64,000 nucleotides of DNA from Meconema thalassinum (taxonomy: Eukaryota > Arthropoda > Insecta > Orthoptera > Tettigoniidae), in contig OX336388.2 of NCBI GenBank assembly GCA_946902985.2, positions 371,863,387-371,927,386 on the forward strand, in the 5' to 3' direction. Position 1 is the first letter of the stretch. Each line of letters opens with the position of its first letter. The notes under the pieces are model-generated. The model worked only from the letters and a program-made list of their open reading frames with translations. It made no database searches and was not told where the DNA came from. Position numbers and translations under genes: made by a program. Shown here in pieces: positions 1 through 12,300 of this stretch.

Positions 1-1855
1 AAACCATTGGTCGCTACTAGGTTAGACGACTGTCTGGGCGAAACCATTGGTAGCTACTAGATTAGACTACTGTCTGGGCGAAACCATTGGTCGCTACTAG
101 GTTAGACGACTGTCTGGGTGAAACCATTGGTCGCTACTAGGTTAGACGACTGTCTGGGCGAAACCATTGGTCGCTACTAGGTTAGACGACTGTTTGGGCG
201 AAACCATTGGTCGCTACTAGGTTAGACGACTGTCTGGGCGAAACCATTGGTCGCTACTAGCTTAGACGACTGTCTGGGTGAAACCATTGGTCGCTACTAG
301 GTTAGACGACTGTCTGGGCGAAACCATTGGTCGCTACTAGGTTAGACGACTGTCTGGACGATACCATTGGCCACTACTAGGTCAGACGACTATCTGGACG
401 AAACCATTGGTCGCTACTAGGTTAGACGACTGTTTGGGCGAAACCATTGGTCGCTACTAGGTTAGACGACTGTCTGGGGGAAACCATTGGTCGCTACTAG
501 GTTAGACGACTGTCTGGGTGAAACCATTGGTCGCTACTAGGTTAGACGACTGTCTGGGCTAAACCATTGGTCGCTACTAGGTTAGACGACTGTCTGGGCG
601 AAACCATTGGTCGCTACTAGGTTAGACGACTGTTTGGGCGAAACCATTGGTCGCTACTAGGTTAGACGACTGTCTGGGCGAAACCATTGGTCGCTACTAG
701 CTTAGACGACTGTCTGGGTGAAACCATTGGTCGCTACTAGGTTAGACTACTGTCTGGGCGAAACCATTGGTCGCTACTAGGTTAGACGACTGTTTGGGCG
801 AAACCATTGGTCGCTACTAGGTTAGACGACTGTCTGGGCGAAACCATTGGTCGCTACTAGGTTAGACGACTGTCTGGGCGAAACCATTGGTAGCTACTAG
901 ATTAGACTACTGTCTGGGCGAAACCATTGGTCGCTACTAGGTTAGACGACTGTCTGGGTGAAACCATTGGTCGCTACTAGGTTAGACGACTGTCTGGGCG
1001 AAACCATTGGTCGCTACTAGGTTAGACGACTGTCTGGGCGAAACCATTGGTCGCTACTAGGTTAGACTACTGTCTGGGCGAAACCATTGGTCGCTACTGG
1101 GTTAGACGACTGCCTGGACGAAACCATTGGTCGCTACTAGGTTAGACGACTATCTGGGCGAAACCATTGGTCGCTACTAGGTTAGACGACTATCTGGGCG
1201 AAACCATTGGTCGCTACTAGGTTAGACGACTGTCTGGGTGAAACCATTGGTCGCTACTAGGTTAGACGACTGCCTGGACGAAACCATTGGTCGCTACTAG
1301 GTTAGACGACTGTCTGGGTGAAACCATTGGTCACTACCAGGTTAGACGACTGTCTGGGTGAAACCATTGGCCACTACTAGGTTAGACGACTGCCTGGACG
1401 AAACCATTGGTCGCTACTAGGTTAGACGACTGTCTGGGTGAAACCATTGGTCGCTACTAGGTTAGACGACTGTCTGGGTGAAACCATTGGTCGCTACTGG
1501 GTTAGACGACTGTCTGGGCGAAACCATTGGTCACTACTAGGTTAGACGACTGTCTGGGTGAAACCATTGGTCGCTACTAGGTTAGACGACTGCCTGGGTG
1601 AAACCATTGGTTGCTACTAGGTTAGACGACTGTCTGGGCGAAACCATTGGTAACTACTAGGTTAGACGACTGTCTGGGTGAAACCATTGGTCGCTACTAG
1701 GTTAGACGACTGTCGGGGCGAAACCATTGGTCGCTACTAGGTTAGACGACTGTCTGGGCGAAACCATTGGTCACTACTAGGTTAGACGACTGTCTGGGTG
1801 AAACCATTGGTCGCTACTATGTTAGACGACTGTCGGGGCGAAACCATTGGTCGCT
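1..1855. repeat. 40-bp satellite array, about 46 copies, cut by the window edge
   Basis: The monomer starts AAACCATTGG, continues TCGCTACTAG and GTTAGACGAC and ends TGTCTGGGCG, exactly 40 bp with no length drift. Copies differ by a few substitutions. Copies from about 1081 onward vary more (TGCCTGG, TATCTGG, TCACTAC forms) than those on the left, as expected near an array edge. The array ends abruptly inside a monomer at about 1855. There is no coding content. Confidence 0.97.
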
Positions 1856-2226
1856 ACCAACTACGCCAACGAAGCCACCGACCATTCTTACTCTTGTAAA
1901 CATGATTAAAAAATTAACATTGTTATTGTTGTTGATTCTTTAGTGGCTTTATGATATCGTGGTCATGTAGCCCCGTGTTCTTGGGTGTGTGTGTGTTAGA
2001 AGTTGTCTGGAATAGTGTGTGTATTTGTAATCGAGGTAGGATTTGGATAGGAAGCGGCCGTGGCCGTCAATTAGGTAACATCCTGGTATTTGTCTGCGGT
2101 AGAAGTTGGAAACCTCGGAAGAGGTAGGAATCGAACCCACCTCTTCTCATTTTGGCCGTAGACCACTGAATAAAAATTTTCGTCAGAGCTGGAAATCGAA
2201 CCTGGATCTCCAGGGCGATACTACAT
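1853..2226 (-). mobile_element. Decayed SINE fragments at the satellite edge
   Basis: 1853-1880 matches the tRNA-like head of SINE family A seen at 6300-6325 and 50480-50505. 1940-2030 matches that family's 3' part (GTCATGTAGCCCCGTGT and TAGTGTGTGTAT). 2040-2225 resembles SINE family F (GGAAGCGGCCGTGGCC, then two B-box-like GAATCGAACC and GAAATCGAACCT stretches). All pieces are diverged and mixed, so this is an old composite. Confidence 0.6.
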
Positions 2227-2227
2227 A

Positions 2228-2449
2228 CAGGGTTATATTATTTATATGTCAGCAACGTCGCGCGTTCACCCTGCTGTAGCCCGTGTATCGGCCGACCGCA
2301 GCTGTTGTAATTGCCGCCTGTTGAAGATGCAGCTCTCGAGACGAGTGCGCATACAGATAACAAGGGGAATGACGTCATCCGCGGTCGGCGGACACACGGG
2401 CTACAGCAGGGTGGACGCGCGACGGTGCTGACATATAAATATAACCCTG
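2228..2449. mobile_element. MITE with ~70-bp terminal inverted repeats and TA duplication
   Basis: The left end CAGGGTTATATT and the right end AATATAACCCTG are inverted repeats. The match runs about 70 bp inward on both sides (GTCAGCA / TGCTGAC; CCCTGCTGTAGCCCGTGT / ACACGGGCTACAGCAGGG). TA flanks both ends. No coding region is present. Length, TIRs and a TA target fit a non-autonomous Tc1/mariner-type element; superfamily assignment is an inference. Confidence 0.85.
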
Positions 2450-3539
2450 TAAGTAAATATATACGAAAAGATGATGATGATGATAATTGATGTTTTAAGG
2501 GGCCTAATATCTAGGTTATCGGCCCCTAATGGTTTGGGAGATCGTGAAGATGATAATGAAATGGACACTATAACTAAAACTAACTACTAACTTATATACT
2601 AGAAGAAGAAATGAAAGAGAAAAAAACAGAGAGAATAAGGCAAATAAAGGACAGGAGGAAAAGAAATGCCCTCAACCTTCGAAGAATGCGGATTGAGGGA
2701 CTTGGAAGGAAGGAGAGCCATGCAAGGCAGATAGGGAAGTGAAAGAGGAGAGGTAATGGAAAAAACGGGGGAAACCGGACCCAGTCAGGAATCCCTCGGG
2801 GTCGCCAACTCCCGAACTCACCAGCCGTGAGCCCCTGAGGGTGTAGCATTATCAAGGGTGCACCAGAAGTGGTGGGACTACATACACCCTGCCTCCTTGG
2901 GGCCTTGAGCAGAAGGCAGCAGATAACATGAAAAGAAAAAGAAGGCTGTCCCCTCGCAGAAGGAGGGTATCAGAAAAAATGAGACAAGGGCCAATTAAGG
3001 CGGGAAAAGAAGAGACTCCCTAGGCCTCGGATACCCTAATACCGTCAGGGTCGGAAGAGAAGAAGAGTTGACCAAGTGAGGTCGAAAGGAAACAAGGCGG
3101 AGAGGAGCCCGGCACAAGTAAGTGGAAGCAATGCCGGACTCAGCTGGGGCCCAGGGGTCGCCTAGGCCATACGAAAAAAAATTACATGTATTAATATCAT
3201 TTATTTTCAGGGCCAGTCCTCGCATAATACAGTATATATTGGGCAAAAAGGGTGTTGACAGACTGAAAAGTATAAATTGACATGTACAGGGACTTTTTTA
3301 CGTCGCTTCGCAGTAACACTCAGAGCACAGCACGGCTGGCGCGAAGACACCCCGTCCCTAGTAATGATTATCGCTACCGTACTGTATAAGATCATCTTAG
3401 CCGTCATGACGTGAATATATCTCTCGGCAAATGAGTCACCCGACCGGGCTATCGCCTTCCGTGCATGTTCCCCTGATACTCGGAGCAACCTATATAAAAA
3501 AAGACCCTATAGTACAGGCAACATTGAAAAATTTCTTCA
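2450..3539. other. No gene; repeat-derived sequence with one SINE-type 3' hairpin
   Basis: 2499-2526 is a GGGGCC...GGCCCC hairpin preceded by a GATGATGATG run; it is the 3' end of a SINE in minus orientation. 2590-2900 is purine-rich and 2940-3180 is low-complexity GA-rich. Small open frames are not supported by any recognisable domain. Confidence 0.5.
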
Positions 3540-3549
3540 AAACTTCACA

Positions 3550-3830
3550 CATATATGTCGCCTCCGTAGCGTAGCCACGGCCGCATCCTTCCCTCTCCCT
3601 TGCCTATCCGTCCCAATCTCCCATTCCCTTCCCTCCCCATCCCTCATGAGGCCCATGTTCGCTTAGCAGGTGAGGCCGCCAGGGCGAAGTGCTGATCACA
3701 CCTCCCCAGTTGTATCAAATCCGATCAAGTGTCCCCAGCTCTAGGACACTGCCTGGATAGGCAGTAGTGGTGAGTACCTTCGCTGAGTCCGTGGGAACCA
3801 CCAACCTGGAGGGTAAAATTGACTTTAAAA
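3550..3830 (+). mobile_element. SINE family F copy lacking its internal promoter B box
   Basis: Flanked by the direct repeat AAACTTCACA at 3540-3549 and 3831-3840, so it is a complete insertion. The head (GTCGCCTCCGTAGCGTAG) jumps directly to CCACGGCCGC. The full family, seen split at 40395-40172 and 15650-15390 (minus), has about 200 bp between these points including the B box GGTTCGATTCC. This copy is therefore internally deleted. The tail is GGAGGGTAAAATTGACTTTAAAAA. Confidence 0.85.
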
Positions 3831-3949
3831 AAACTTCACATATGAAGACAAGATGTTCAGTAAAGAACTTATAGCCTACTTTCTCCTAATGCATGGGCAT
3901 TGTTATAACTCTTTGTCCTTTTCAAGGAGTATAATTTAATGTTGTTTGT

Positions 3950-5545
3950 AGAAGCTTGTTGAAATCCAACGTATAATAAGGATATTAAGCATGGATATGA
4001 GGTGTCCTTTGCTAAGGCTACCTCTGTACAAAATTTCATTCAATTCGGTTTCACCGTGTTTGAGAATTGATATGGTGAATCGATCTGCACACATGCATGG
4101 CCGCTATCTGTAAACTGTTGGGCTGATGACCTTGTAGATTGGTCAAAGAACGCTCCTCCCATCAAGGTATGTTGTTGCAAAATTTGGTAGAGACAAGATT
4201 ATTATGTTGGTCGTAATTACATTTTAGCTTTTAACATTTGGGTGGCCGCCATTACGTTTCCGTCAAGATGGCGGCGATATAAAACATGACACTGAGGTGC
4301 CCTTTGATAGTGCTACCTCTGTACCAAATTTCGTTCATTTCGGTTTCACCGTGCTTCAATTGATAGCGAGAATCTATTTGCACACATAAATGGCCGCTAT
4401 CGGCAAACTATTGGGCTGATGACCTTGCCGTTTGGTCAAAAGATGCTTACCACATATAGGCATGTTATTGCAAAATTAAGTAGAGATCAGATGATTAGTT
4501 TGGTCGTAATTTGATTTAAGCTTTTAACATTTGGGTGGCCGCCATTACGTTTCTGTCAAGATGGCGGCAATATAAAACATGACACTGAGGTGCCCTTTTC
4601 TATTGCTATCACTGTACCAAATTTTGTTCAATTCGGTTTCATCGTGTTTAAATAGATAGGGATAATCGATTTTCACACATACATGGCCACCATCCGCAAA
4701 TTATTGGGCTGATGACCTTGTAGTTCGGTCAAAGGTTTCTTCCTACATACAGGTATATTGTTTCAAAATTTGATAGAGATCAGATGATTAAGTTGGTCGT
4801 AATTTGATTTATGCTTTTAACATTTCGGTGGCCGCCATTACGTTTTCATCAAGATAGCGGCGATATAAAACATGCCACTGAGGTGCCCTTTGCTAGTGCT
4901 ACCTCTGTACCAAATTTCGTTAATTTCGGTTTCATCTTGTTTGAATAGATAGGAGGAATTGATTTGCACACATACATGGCCGCTATCCGCAAAATATTGG
5001 GCTGATGACCTTGTAGTTTCGTCGAAATATTCTTCATACACAAAGGTATAATATTGCAAAAATTGTTAGAGATCAGATGATTAGGTTGGTCGTAATTTGA
5101 TTTAAGCGTTTAACATTTGGGTGACCACCATTACGTTTTCGTAAAGATGGCGGCATTATAGAACATGACAATGAGGTGCCCTTTGCTAGTGCTATCTCTG
5201 TACCAAATTTCGTTCATTTCGGTTTCACCGTGTTTGAATAGATAGGGAGAATAGATTTGCACACATACATGGCCGCCATCTGCAAACTATTGGGCTGATG
5301 ACCTTGTAGTTTGGTCAAAAGACGCTCGCCATACAAATATATGTTGTTGCAACATTTGGTTGAGATCGGATGATTAGGTTAGTTGTAATTTGATTTAAGC
5401 TTTGAACATTTGGGTGGCCGCCATTACGTTTCATTCAAGATGGCGGCGATATAAAACATGACACTGAGGTGCCCTTTGCTAGTGCTACCTCTTTACCAAA
5501 TTTCGTTAACTTCGGTTTCACCGTGTTCGAATTGATAGGGGGGAC
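3950..5545 (+). repeat. Tandem array, exact 293-bp period
   Basis: The landmark GGTGGCCGCC (one copy GGTGACCACC) occurs at 4241, 4534, 4827, 5120 and 5413, always 293 bp apart. Each unit also carries GCACACATACATGGCCGC, GGGCTGATGACCTTGTAG and AAGATGGCGG. An extra divergent copy starts near 3950. The array lies inside element D1. Confidence 0.95.
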
Positions 5546-5558
5546 TGACATTCAGAGT

Positions 5559-5592
5559 ACACACACTCACACACACACACACACACACACAC
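5559..5592. repeat. (AC)n microsatellite in D1
   Basis: An almost pure CA run between the 293-bp array and the terminal hairpin of D1. The same position in D4 (58790-58830) is a GT run, i.e. the same tract in the opposite orientation. Confidence 0.9.
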
Positions 5593-5682
5593 AGCGACAC
5601 ACAATTTTTCGCCCTGTGTTGATCTCATAAGTCTACTTTCATTTTTTGCAAAAATCGAAAGTAGGGTAAAATACAGTACATG

Positions 5683-6627
5683 ATGAAGCGGCTTCAATGG
5701 CGTAGTCGGTAGCATGATGAGCATCTATGCCCAAGATCGCGGCTTCAAACCCGGCCGAAGTCTTCGAATTTTTTAAGACCGTTTAAAATCCCTCAGTATG
5801 CCTTCCTTCGGAGGTTGGTTGGTTGGTTCTTAAGTTTAGGGGCTGCGACAACGCCGTCATGTAGCCCCGTGTACTTTGGATGTGTGTAGAATCTGTCTGA
5901 TAACCGGTGTTAATTGTGTTGACAGAATTAGTGTGTGTATCTGTTTTAATTCAAGTAAGGACTGCAGACGATCAATTTTCAAGTAGTTCCTACTTGAGCC
6001 GCCAAACACCACCGTCAACGACTACTAGTTCAGAACATAGCTACCAGACGTCACCGCAGTCGGCTCTTGGCAACGAACGTAGGAACCTAAGAGCGTTGTT
6101 TAATTCTTAACCTATACAAATTCGCTTCGCCCAGGTGTAATTAGTGGAAGGTTCTTTAACATGCCATAAATCTATGACATGGGACCGCCGGCTTTACTTC
6201 CCCTCCGAAGGAAGGCATACTGAGGGAATTTTAACGCTCTTAAAAAATCCGTCTTCGGCCGGATTTGAACCCGCGATCTTGGGCATAGAAGCTCAGCATG
6301 CTACCGACTACGCCACCGAAGCCGCTTTCCTTCGGAGGAAAAGTAAAGCAGGTGGGCCCATGTCATAGATGTATGGCATGTAAAAGAACATTCCACTAAC
6401 TACAATTGTGTGAAGCTAAATTTGTAGGTTAGATTTGATTAACACTGTATAATTTCCAACATTCATCGCCAGGTGATCGACTGCAGTCCTTACCTGAATT
6501 ACAGATAACACACACTAATACAGTCATCACAATTAACACCGGTTTTCAGACAGATTCTACACACACCAAAAGTACACGGGGCTACATATGACCGCGTTGT
6601 CTCAGCCCCTAAAGTGAGGATCCAACC
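5683..6627 (+). mobile_element. SINE family A, plus strand, interrupted by a second copy
   Basis: The tRNA-like head (A box TGGCGTAGTCGGTAG, degenerate B box GGCTTCAAACCC) spans 5688-5765. The body resumes at 6327 and ends CCAACC at 6626. Flanking direct repeat ACAGTACATG at 5673-5682 and 6628-6637 proves one insertion. The interruption 5815-6326 is a minus-strand copy of the same family, with its own duplication TTCCTTCGGAGG at 5803-5814 and 6327-6338. Confidence 0.88.
5815..6326 (-). mobile_element. SINE family A, minus strand, nested in a copy of itself
   Basis: Read on the minus strand: head GCGGCTTCGGTGGCGTAGTC at 6325, B box GGTTCAAATCC near 6270, a 3' hairpin GGGGCTAC...GCAGCCCC (5839-5867), and a tail of repeated CCAA ending at 5815. 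Length about 512 bp agrees with the copy at 49979-50505. The 12-bp duplication TTCCTTCGGAGG flanks it. Confidence 0.9.
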
Positions 6628-6637
6628 AACAGTACAT

Positions 6638-6984
6638 GGTGAGTTTGGGACAAATTTCACACATACATAACTAATGCTATTAACCATCAACTCTAGTTGG
6701 CATACACAGCCGAGTACAAGGGGTTGATGAACGAGTTGTCCCAACAACCAAAGAGAAGCAACGGACTGTATGCTGCAAGTAGATCAGTGTGTTATTGTGT
6801 ATCTAATGAACCCTCCAAGCCCCACTCATTGTTATTGTTTCTTGTGTTCCGTTTAAATGCGTAATGGGCCCTGTCTTCCTGGTGAGGGGGCATTAAAGCT
6901 AATTCACGCTGAGAGAAGGGCAGACAACAGCACTGATAGAGCTGTGAACCTTCTCTGACATTAGGAGAATATATTTCCAGGAAA
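6638..6984. other. No gene seen
   Basis: Unique-looking sequence between two SINEs. Nothing in the six frames or in repeats elsewhere in the window explains it. Confidence 0.5.
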
Positions 6985-7240
6985 CCGGGTGAGTTAGCCG
7001 TGGTCGTTACGGCATGACTGCTGGCAGTCGCTCACATCCGGGAGGCGGGGAGGTTCGAATCCCCCCGCCGGCAAACTTGAAGATGGTCTTCTATTGATTC
7101 CCATCTTCCTTCCAGGCAAATGCCGGGGTTGGTCCCTAACTATAGGCCACAGCCGCTACCTTCCAACTCCTGGTCCTTGCATTCAAACTTTCCTCCCCAG
7201 ACAACACTTCACACGCGACGGTACTTGTAGCAAAGCCAGA
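6985..7240 (+). mobile_element. SINE family E, 3'-truncated
   Basis: The tRNA-like head CCGGGTGAGTTAGCCGTGGT (A box region) and B box GGTTCGAATCC are intact. The body matches 42487-42800 up to ACTTGTAGC. The last part of the family (ending AAAGCCATACGCTAAA) is missing and is replaced by the AT run that follows. Confidence 0.88.
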
Positions 7241-7242
7241 CG

Positions 7243-7243
<1 letters not shown>

Positions 7244-7304
<61 letters not shown>
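7244..7304. repeat. (AT)30 microsatellite
   Basis: An uninterrupted AT run of 61 bp between two SINEs. It reads as poly-(Ile-Tyr) in both strands, which explains the apparent open frames across it. Confidence 0.98.
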
Positions 7305-7309
<5 letters not shown>

Positions 7310-7311
<2 letters not shown>

Positions 7312-7640
7312 CTCTCACTTTAGGGGCTTGGGACATTTTTGGTCATCAGCCCCGTGTACAGTATTTGGGTGTGTCTTGAACTTGTCTAATAACCTGTATA
7401 TATGTGATGTCTGTACTAGTGGGAGTAACTGTATTCAGGGCAGGGATGAGGTAGGAGCCCCATTATTTGAAATACGGTAATATCCCGGCATTTTTCTGGA
7501 GGGAATGTGGAAAAATCCGGGTAAAACCACACTGTCAGCGCCGGGATTTGAACATACGATCTTAGGACTGGCTGAAGCTGTTCTCGCTGCCCTAGTGCAC
7601 GATTTAACAAGCACGGCTACGCCGCCGGACGCGATAACTT
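7310..7640 (-). mobile_element. tRNA-derived SINE with 3' GATGACC hairpin
   Basis: On the minus strand the head near 7630 (GTCCGGCGGCGTAGCCGTGC) is followed by a B box ATGTTCAAATCCC near 7550. The 3' end is a GGGGCTGATGACC...GCCCC hairpin at 7323-7353. The hairpin is like that of family A although the heads differ. Confidence 0.75.
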
Positions 7641-7842
7641 GTGGTGACCCTTTGGATTACTGCCGTGATTGGTAGCGCAATTTTGTTGTCTGGTATGATT
7701 GATTCTGATGAATAACCTGTTTCTGATGATGTTCGCATGACAAAGGAAATATTTTATTCCTGTAAGGAAAAAAGTTAGTCTATTCTTTTCTACCAATGTC
7801 GTTATGTCAAAACATATGTTTTAGCCTACTTTTCGCATTTTG

Positions 7843-9275
7843 TAACAAGTAGTTCCGTGAAGAACTATACAGCTTATTTTCATATACCCTACTTATGTTA
7901 ACAGCCACTGTCAACATACAAAATTTCAGTTTGATTGCTGTAATAGATTCGTAGATATTGAGAACCGACTAAATATTTCGGATGGTCGCCATGTTGGATT
8001 TTATATATGTAGGGCCTAGAGTTATGTACTGTTACATGAAGATTATTTTGTACGTGTAGCACTCAAACTTCAATCGCATAATTAGGACACAAGAAGTAAC
8101 AAGGAGATTTTAAAATTTCGCACAGCTGCCATCTTACGGTTATGGAGACAATTGAAATAAATTAGATGCCAGTGGATTAACATTCGTATAAGGATTTACT
8201 GTACAATATTTCACTGCACTCGGACGTTTAAATTGCGAGAAACGTCCATGTGAATATTTATACTTTGCGTCGCCGCCATGTTGGATTTGTGATCACCAGG
8301 TTATTTAAAGTACTATAGGTGAACTTAAGTTCATGAACATAAAGAAATTCGGATGGTCGCCATGTTGGATTATTAAATGTATAGGCCATAGAATCATGTA
8401 CCATTAAAGGAAAATTATTGCATAGGTTCATTATTCAAACTTTCACTTCGATCGCATGACTACGACACAAGAAATAAAAACTTAATTTTAAAATTCGCTC
8501 AACCGCCATCTTGAGGGTATGTAAACAATTGAACTAAATTAGATACCAGTCCATTACAATGTGTATAAACATTTCCTGTACCAGATTTCATTGTGTTTGG
8601 AACATTAAATAGCGAGAAAGGTCTATTTGATATTTTCAAATTCGCTTGACCGCCATGTTCATTTTGTAGTTAACCGGTTTTTGAAAGTCTTGTAGACGAA
8701 CTTCCAGTAGTGCCCTTTACCTCCGTACAAAATTTCAGGGCGATACCCCTAATAGTTTCAGAGATATAGAATGCTGGTGAAATATTTCGCACATCCGCCA
8801 TCTTTTGGTTATGTAAACAATTGAACGAAGTTAGATGTCGGAGCATTACAATGTGTATAAACATATACTGTACCAAGTTTTATTGCGTTTGGTTAGTTAA
8901 ATCGCGAGAAGCGTCTATTTAAAAGTCATTAATTCGCGTGGCCGCCATGTTGGGTTTGTAGTTACCAGTTTTTTCAAAACACACATAGGTGAACTTCTAG
9001 TAGTTCCCTTTATCACCGTAAAAAATTCCAGGGTGATATCGGTAATAGTTTCGGAGATATTGAATGCTGATGAAATATTTCGCACAGTCGCCATGTTGGA
9101 TTGGTGAGACGTAACAAAATTTCAAGGGCACGGTCGGGGTCGCCCGGAATAGTGCTATGAACTTACCGAGTTTCATTGAAATCGCTCTAGCCGTTTAGAA
9201 GTTATTAGGACACACACACACACACGGACAAAAGGTGATCTCATAAGCCTATTTTTTCAAAATTGAAAAAAGGCT
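7843..9275 (+). mobile_element. Element D2: Helentron-like, second internal repeat type
   Basis: The 5' end ACAAGTAGTTCCGTGAAGAAC follows TAGCCTACTTTT. The 3' side has a CA run, GTGATCTCATAAGCCTA and a hairpin AGCC...GGCT at 9246-9281. The interior contains GCCGCCATGTTGG-type motifs at about 7986, 8272, 8358, 8649, 8941 and 9088. The main spacing is 286-292 bp, with one 86-bp irregular step. Units are only distantly like those of D1. No protein is encoded. Confidence 0.55.
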
Positions 9276-9335
9276 AAAAATGAGGAAAAAGTAGACTCAT
9301 GAGATCGATCCGGGAAAATGTCTGTCTGTCTGTAT

Positions 9336-12300
9336 TGTACCCATGTGAGTAATCTCGATGGAAAATATGCTTCCGCCTCCAGCTAGCGTCAGGACCCGGG
9401 CGTGTACCGTTCCCCCATTGAGCAGTTGCATATTTTGGATTTGAGGCTAAAAGGTATCAACTCTACAATGATAAGGCACAACTCTATTCTAAAACTTTAA
9501 TTCAGTAATAAAATCATGGCTTCAAACAAACAAAACAATCCCCACAACCATAAAACAAAAGCAAACAAAAATTACTTCCACAATCCACTGATATTAACAT
9601 AATATTTTCATAATAAAATCATCTCATAACACAAACCTTTACCCTTATATCAACTGTACAATATACTCTAGTGCGCTGATGCACATACAACTTCAGAAAC
9701 AAACTGTACTTTGATTCTACTGTCATCCAATGTGACTTCTTTAATTTCACAAAATTACTTATTCCTTAAACCTCGTCTTTATTTGACAATTATGTGTACC
9801 GTGTGTGTTTGATCTTTCTCCTCCCACCGAATGCTTTACATGCATTAGCCTATTCTGGTGTTGCACAGCAGTCTACGTGCAACTCCATAATTATGTAAGC
9901 TACCCCTACACTTCCTCTATTTATATAGTTCCACTGCATGCCGTTTGTGATTTCATCTTAAAAACGTTAGTTATTGCTGTGTCGGATGGTACTATTAAAC
10001 TACCTTGCGTGCGTAGCCTGTGGCGTCGAGTAACCAACTTCTGAAAAAGTTGTCAGTGACAGTACCAATGCAACGTCTAACCATTCGTTAGATTGCTAAA
10101 ATCATGAACCATCAGGGTGATCTATAATTATCAATGTGTTCTTAAACCACATGGCTTCATTACTCAATATAACAATATTTCATTTCATGTCATTAACAGG
10201 GTCTAAAATCTGCCCTTTTTAAACCTTCTTTCACGGTTCGCTTGACCGTCCCAGACCCTCTTCCGAGCGGCCTGTACACAATAGAAGTGGAGTGAGGTTC
10301 CAACATTACCTCGACCCTCGTTTCCTGTCTCATAGCTTTCTCCCCAAGCAGTATAAGATTCTACAAGACAAATACCGTGGTCCCAGTGACACACATATCC
10401 CAATGGACTTAAACTGAATATTATGCAAATAGGTACTGGATGAGCTTTAACATTTATTCCTACCCTGAGGATATAATAACTGGCACCAAATAGGCCCATT
10501 TCAACATGAAGGTACGAGGTTCATAAAACATTGGTCTAGTAGGTAACTGGTATCTTATTAAATGCTGCGGTCAGCCACACATGCTGCCGTCATAAGATTC
10601 GCTTCAACGAGCCGAATCACTCAACAATACATTCTCGGGGAATCAGATAGAGTGCAGAGATGTCCATCGTTTGCCTCTCACCTATCACGGGATTCGAACC
10701 CGGAACATTCCATATCCATCATCAGAGTTAGGGTCCAATCACTAAATACACTCTGGCACAAGCATATCTCCCAGTATGCCCACGGCATACGAGATTTCAT
10801 ACGTCGAATAGACCACCTGGTTCCTAACCTAATGTTATAACCTTCGTCCTATAATTATTAAGAGAAATCTATCAATTAGTCTATGAGCTTTTACATAAGC
10901 TGCAAATTCAATTCACTAGAAAGCTCTTCCATTTCCTGGCATAATTACATTCCTATTAATACAATATATTCTGATATAAAACTCTTTTCTTAATCCCGTA
11001 ATGTAATCTTACTGTATAATCTTACTGCTTAGATCGATAAGTCTTCCCATAGCGTAAATATTTCTTGCTTACAACATTTTTCCTGATGCATTCATTCATA
11101 CCTTTTATTTATACTTTATTATTATTATTATTCTCACTGACATAAATTACCAAAATCCGACACACCTTAACCATCTTAAAACCCGAACAACCGTGTTCGT
11201 AACGTTTACATAACTGATTTGCCATTTTTAATTAATAGTGGTAACGATTAATCCACTCACTGATGCAAAATAACATCTCAACTCTATTAAAATCAATACA
11301 ATAATGATAAAACCTCGAGGGTCTATCTCCTAATCTGATTCTTACTGGCATCTTTATAACTCTGAAATCACATTACATGCAGTGGCCTATACTTCTACAT
11401 CAACATAATTTGTGTGGTACTCACATATATCGGCTCATCATGGTGGCTCCAACCACTCATATCCTTCCGGGTCGCCTGCCATATGCAGATTTAGTGCGAC
11501 ATTTGCATCTTGAATACACACATTTTATGATACATATCTCCCACTAACCACACGACACTTTGCATTTCTATAAAGAAGCTATTGCTTCCAAAACTCATCA
11601 CACTTTATAACACTTATTAAACCCTTAATTTAAAAGATATTTCACATATGATTTATACATAACACACGTTACTCTTTACACTTTTCATTGGTTGAAATTC
11701 CCTAGCAAAGATATCAAAATTGCAGGTGTCGACGGCATCTTCCGTGCTCCTACCAACTCCTGATTGAAAGTCTGGTTCATCTGCCCTCGGAATTCACCAA
11801 CAGTCTACCAATAATCCTACGGTAAGCTTCCTGCTTTGCATAAATATGTTAACTTCCGTCCTGAGCGTTACTATTTGGTATTCTTAAGACATTACCAAAT
11901 GCTTCATAAAGTTTCTCCCAGCGTATTCCAGCGTAATAAGACATGTATGATCAGTCAATATTTTATACATTGCGCTTAACTCTGTACATAATTTTACACA
12001 GATTATTATTTTCAATAGTTCTGCAACTTATCTCACACGGTGCTTCCTAAGTGAACACAAACCATTGTTCGTACTGCTGAGTACACCTGCAGCACGACTA
12101 TCATTAATAAAAGCTTTCTAAAAGTTTTACTGCACGGCTTCCCAAGTCGAAGTCCGGGCCTCCTCCCTTGCCTTCGGTAATACACATTTCACACAATAAA
12201 GTTCGTTGATTACCGTCCTTCTTATTAATTTCTGACTATACATTATTATCTTCTCACTTGGTGCCTTACGATGTGCGGTGAATATAATGGTTCACTCAAA

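Larger units (their letters stand above)
3848..5668 (+). mobile_element. Element D1: Helentron-like non-autonomous element with tandem array
   Basis: Order: 5' end ACAAGATGTTCAGTAAAG with TAGCCTACTTTC; about 5.4 copies of a 293-bp unit; an (AC)n tract; TGATCTCATAAG; then a terminal hairpin CTACTTTC...GAAAGTAG. The same 5' and 3' modules recur at 7843-9275, 9276-14632, 58718-59140 and 62110-62165. A 3' hairpin, subterminal repeats, a microsatellite and an internal tandem array are the known architecture of Helentron-associated (HINE/DINE-like) elements. That class is inferred, because no Rep/helicase is present here. Confidence 0.6.

Noticed and set aside
1..1855. CRISPR-like array
   Set aside because: The 40-bp units are contiguous with no unique spacers, and the context is eukaryotic.
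5688..6325. 640-bp foldback transposon with tRNA-like inverted ends
   Set aside because: Two nested target duplications show it is a SINE inserted into another SINE.
7094..7480. 128-aa ORF with poly-(Ile-Tyr)
   Set aside because: It reads through the (AT)30 microsatellite and two SINEs.
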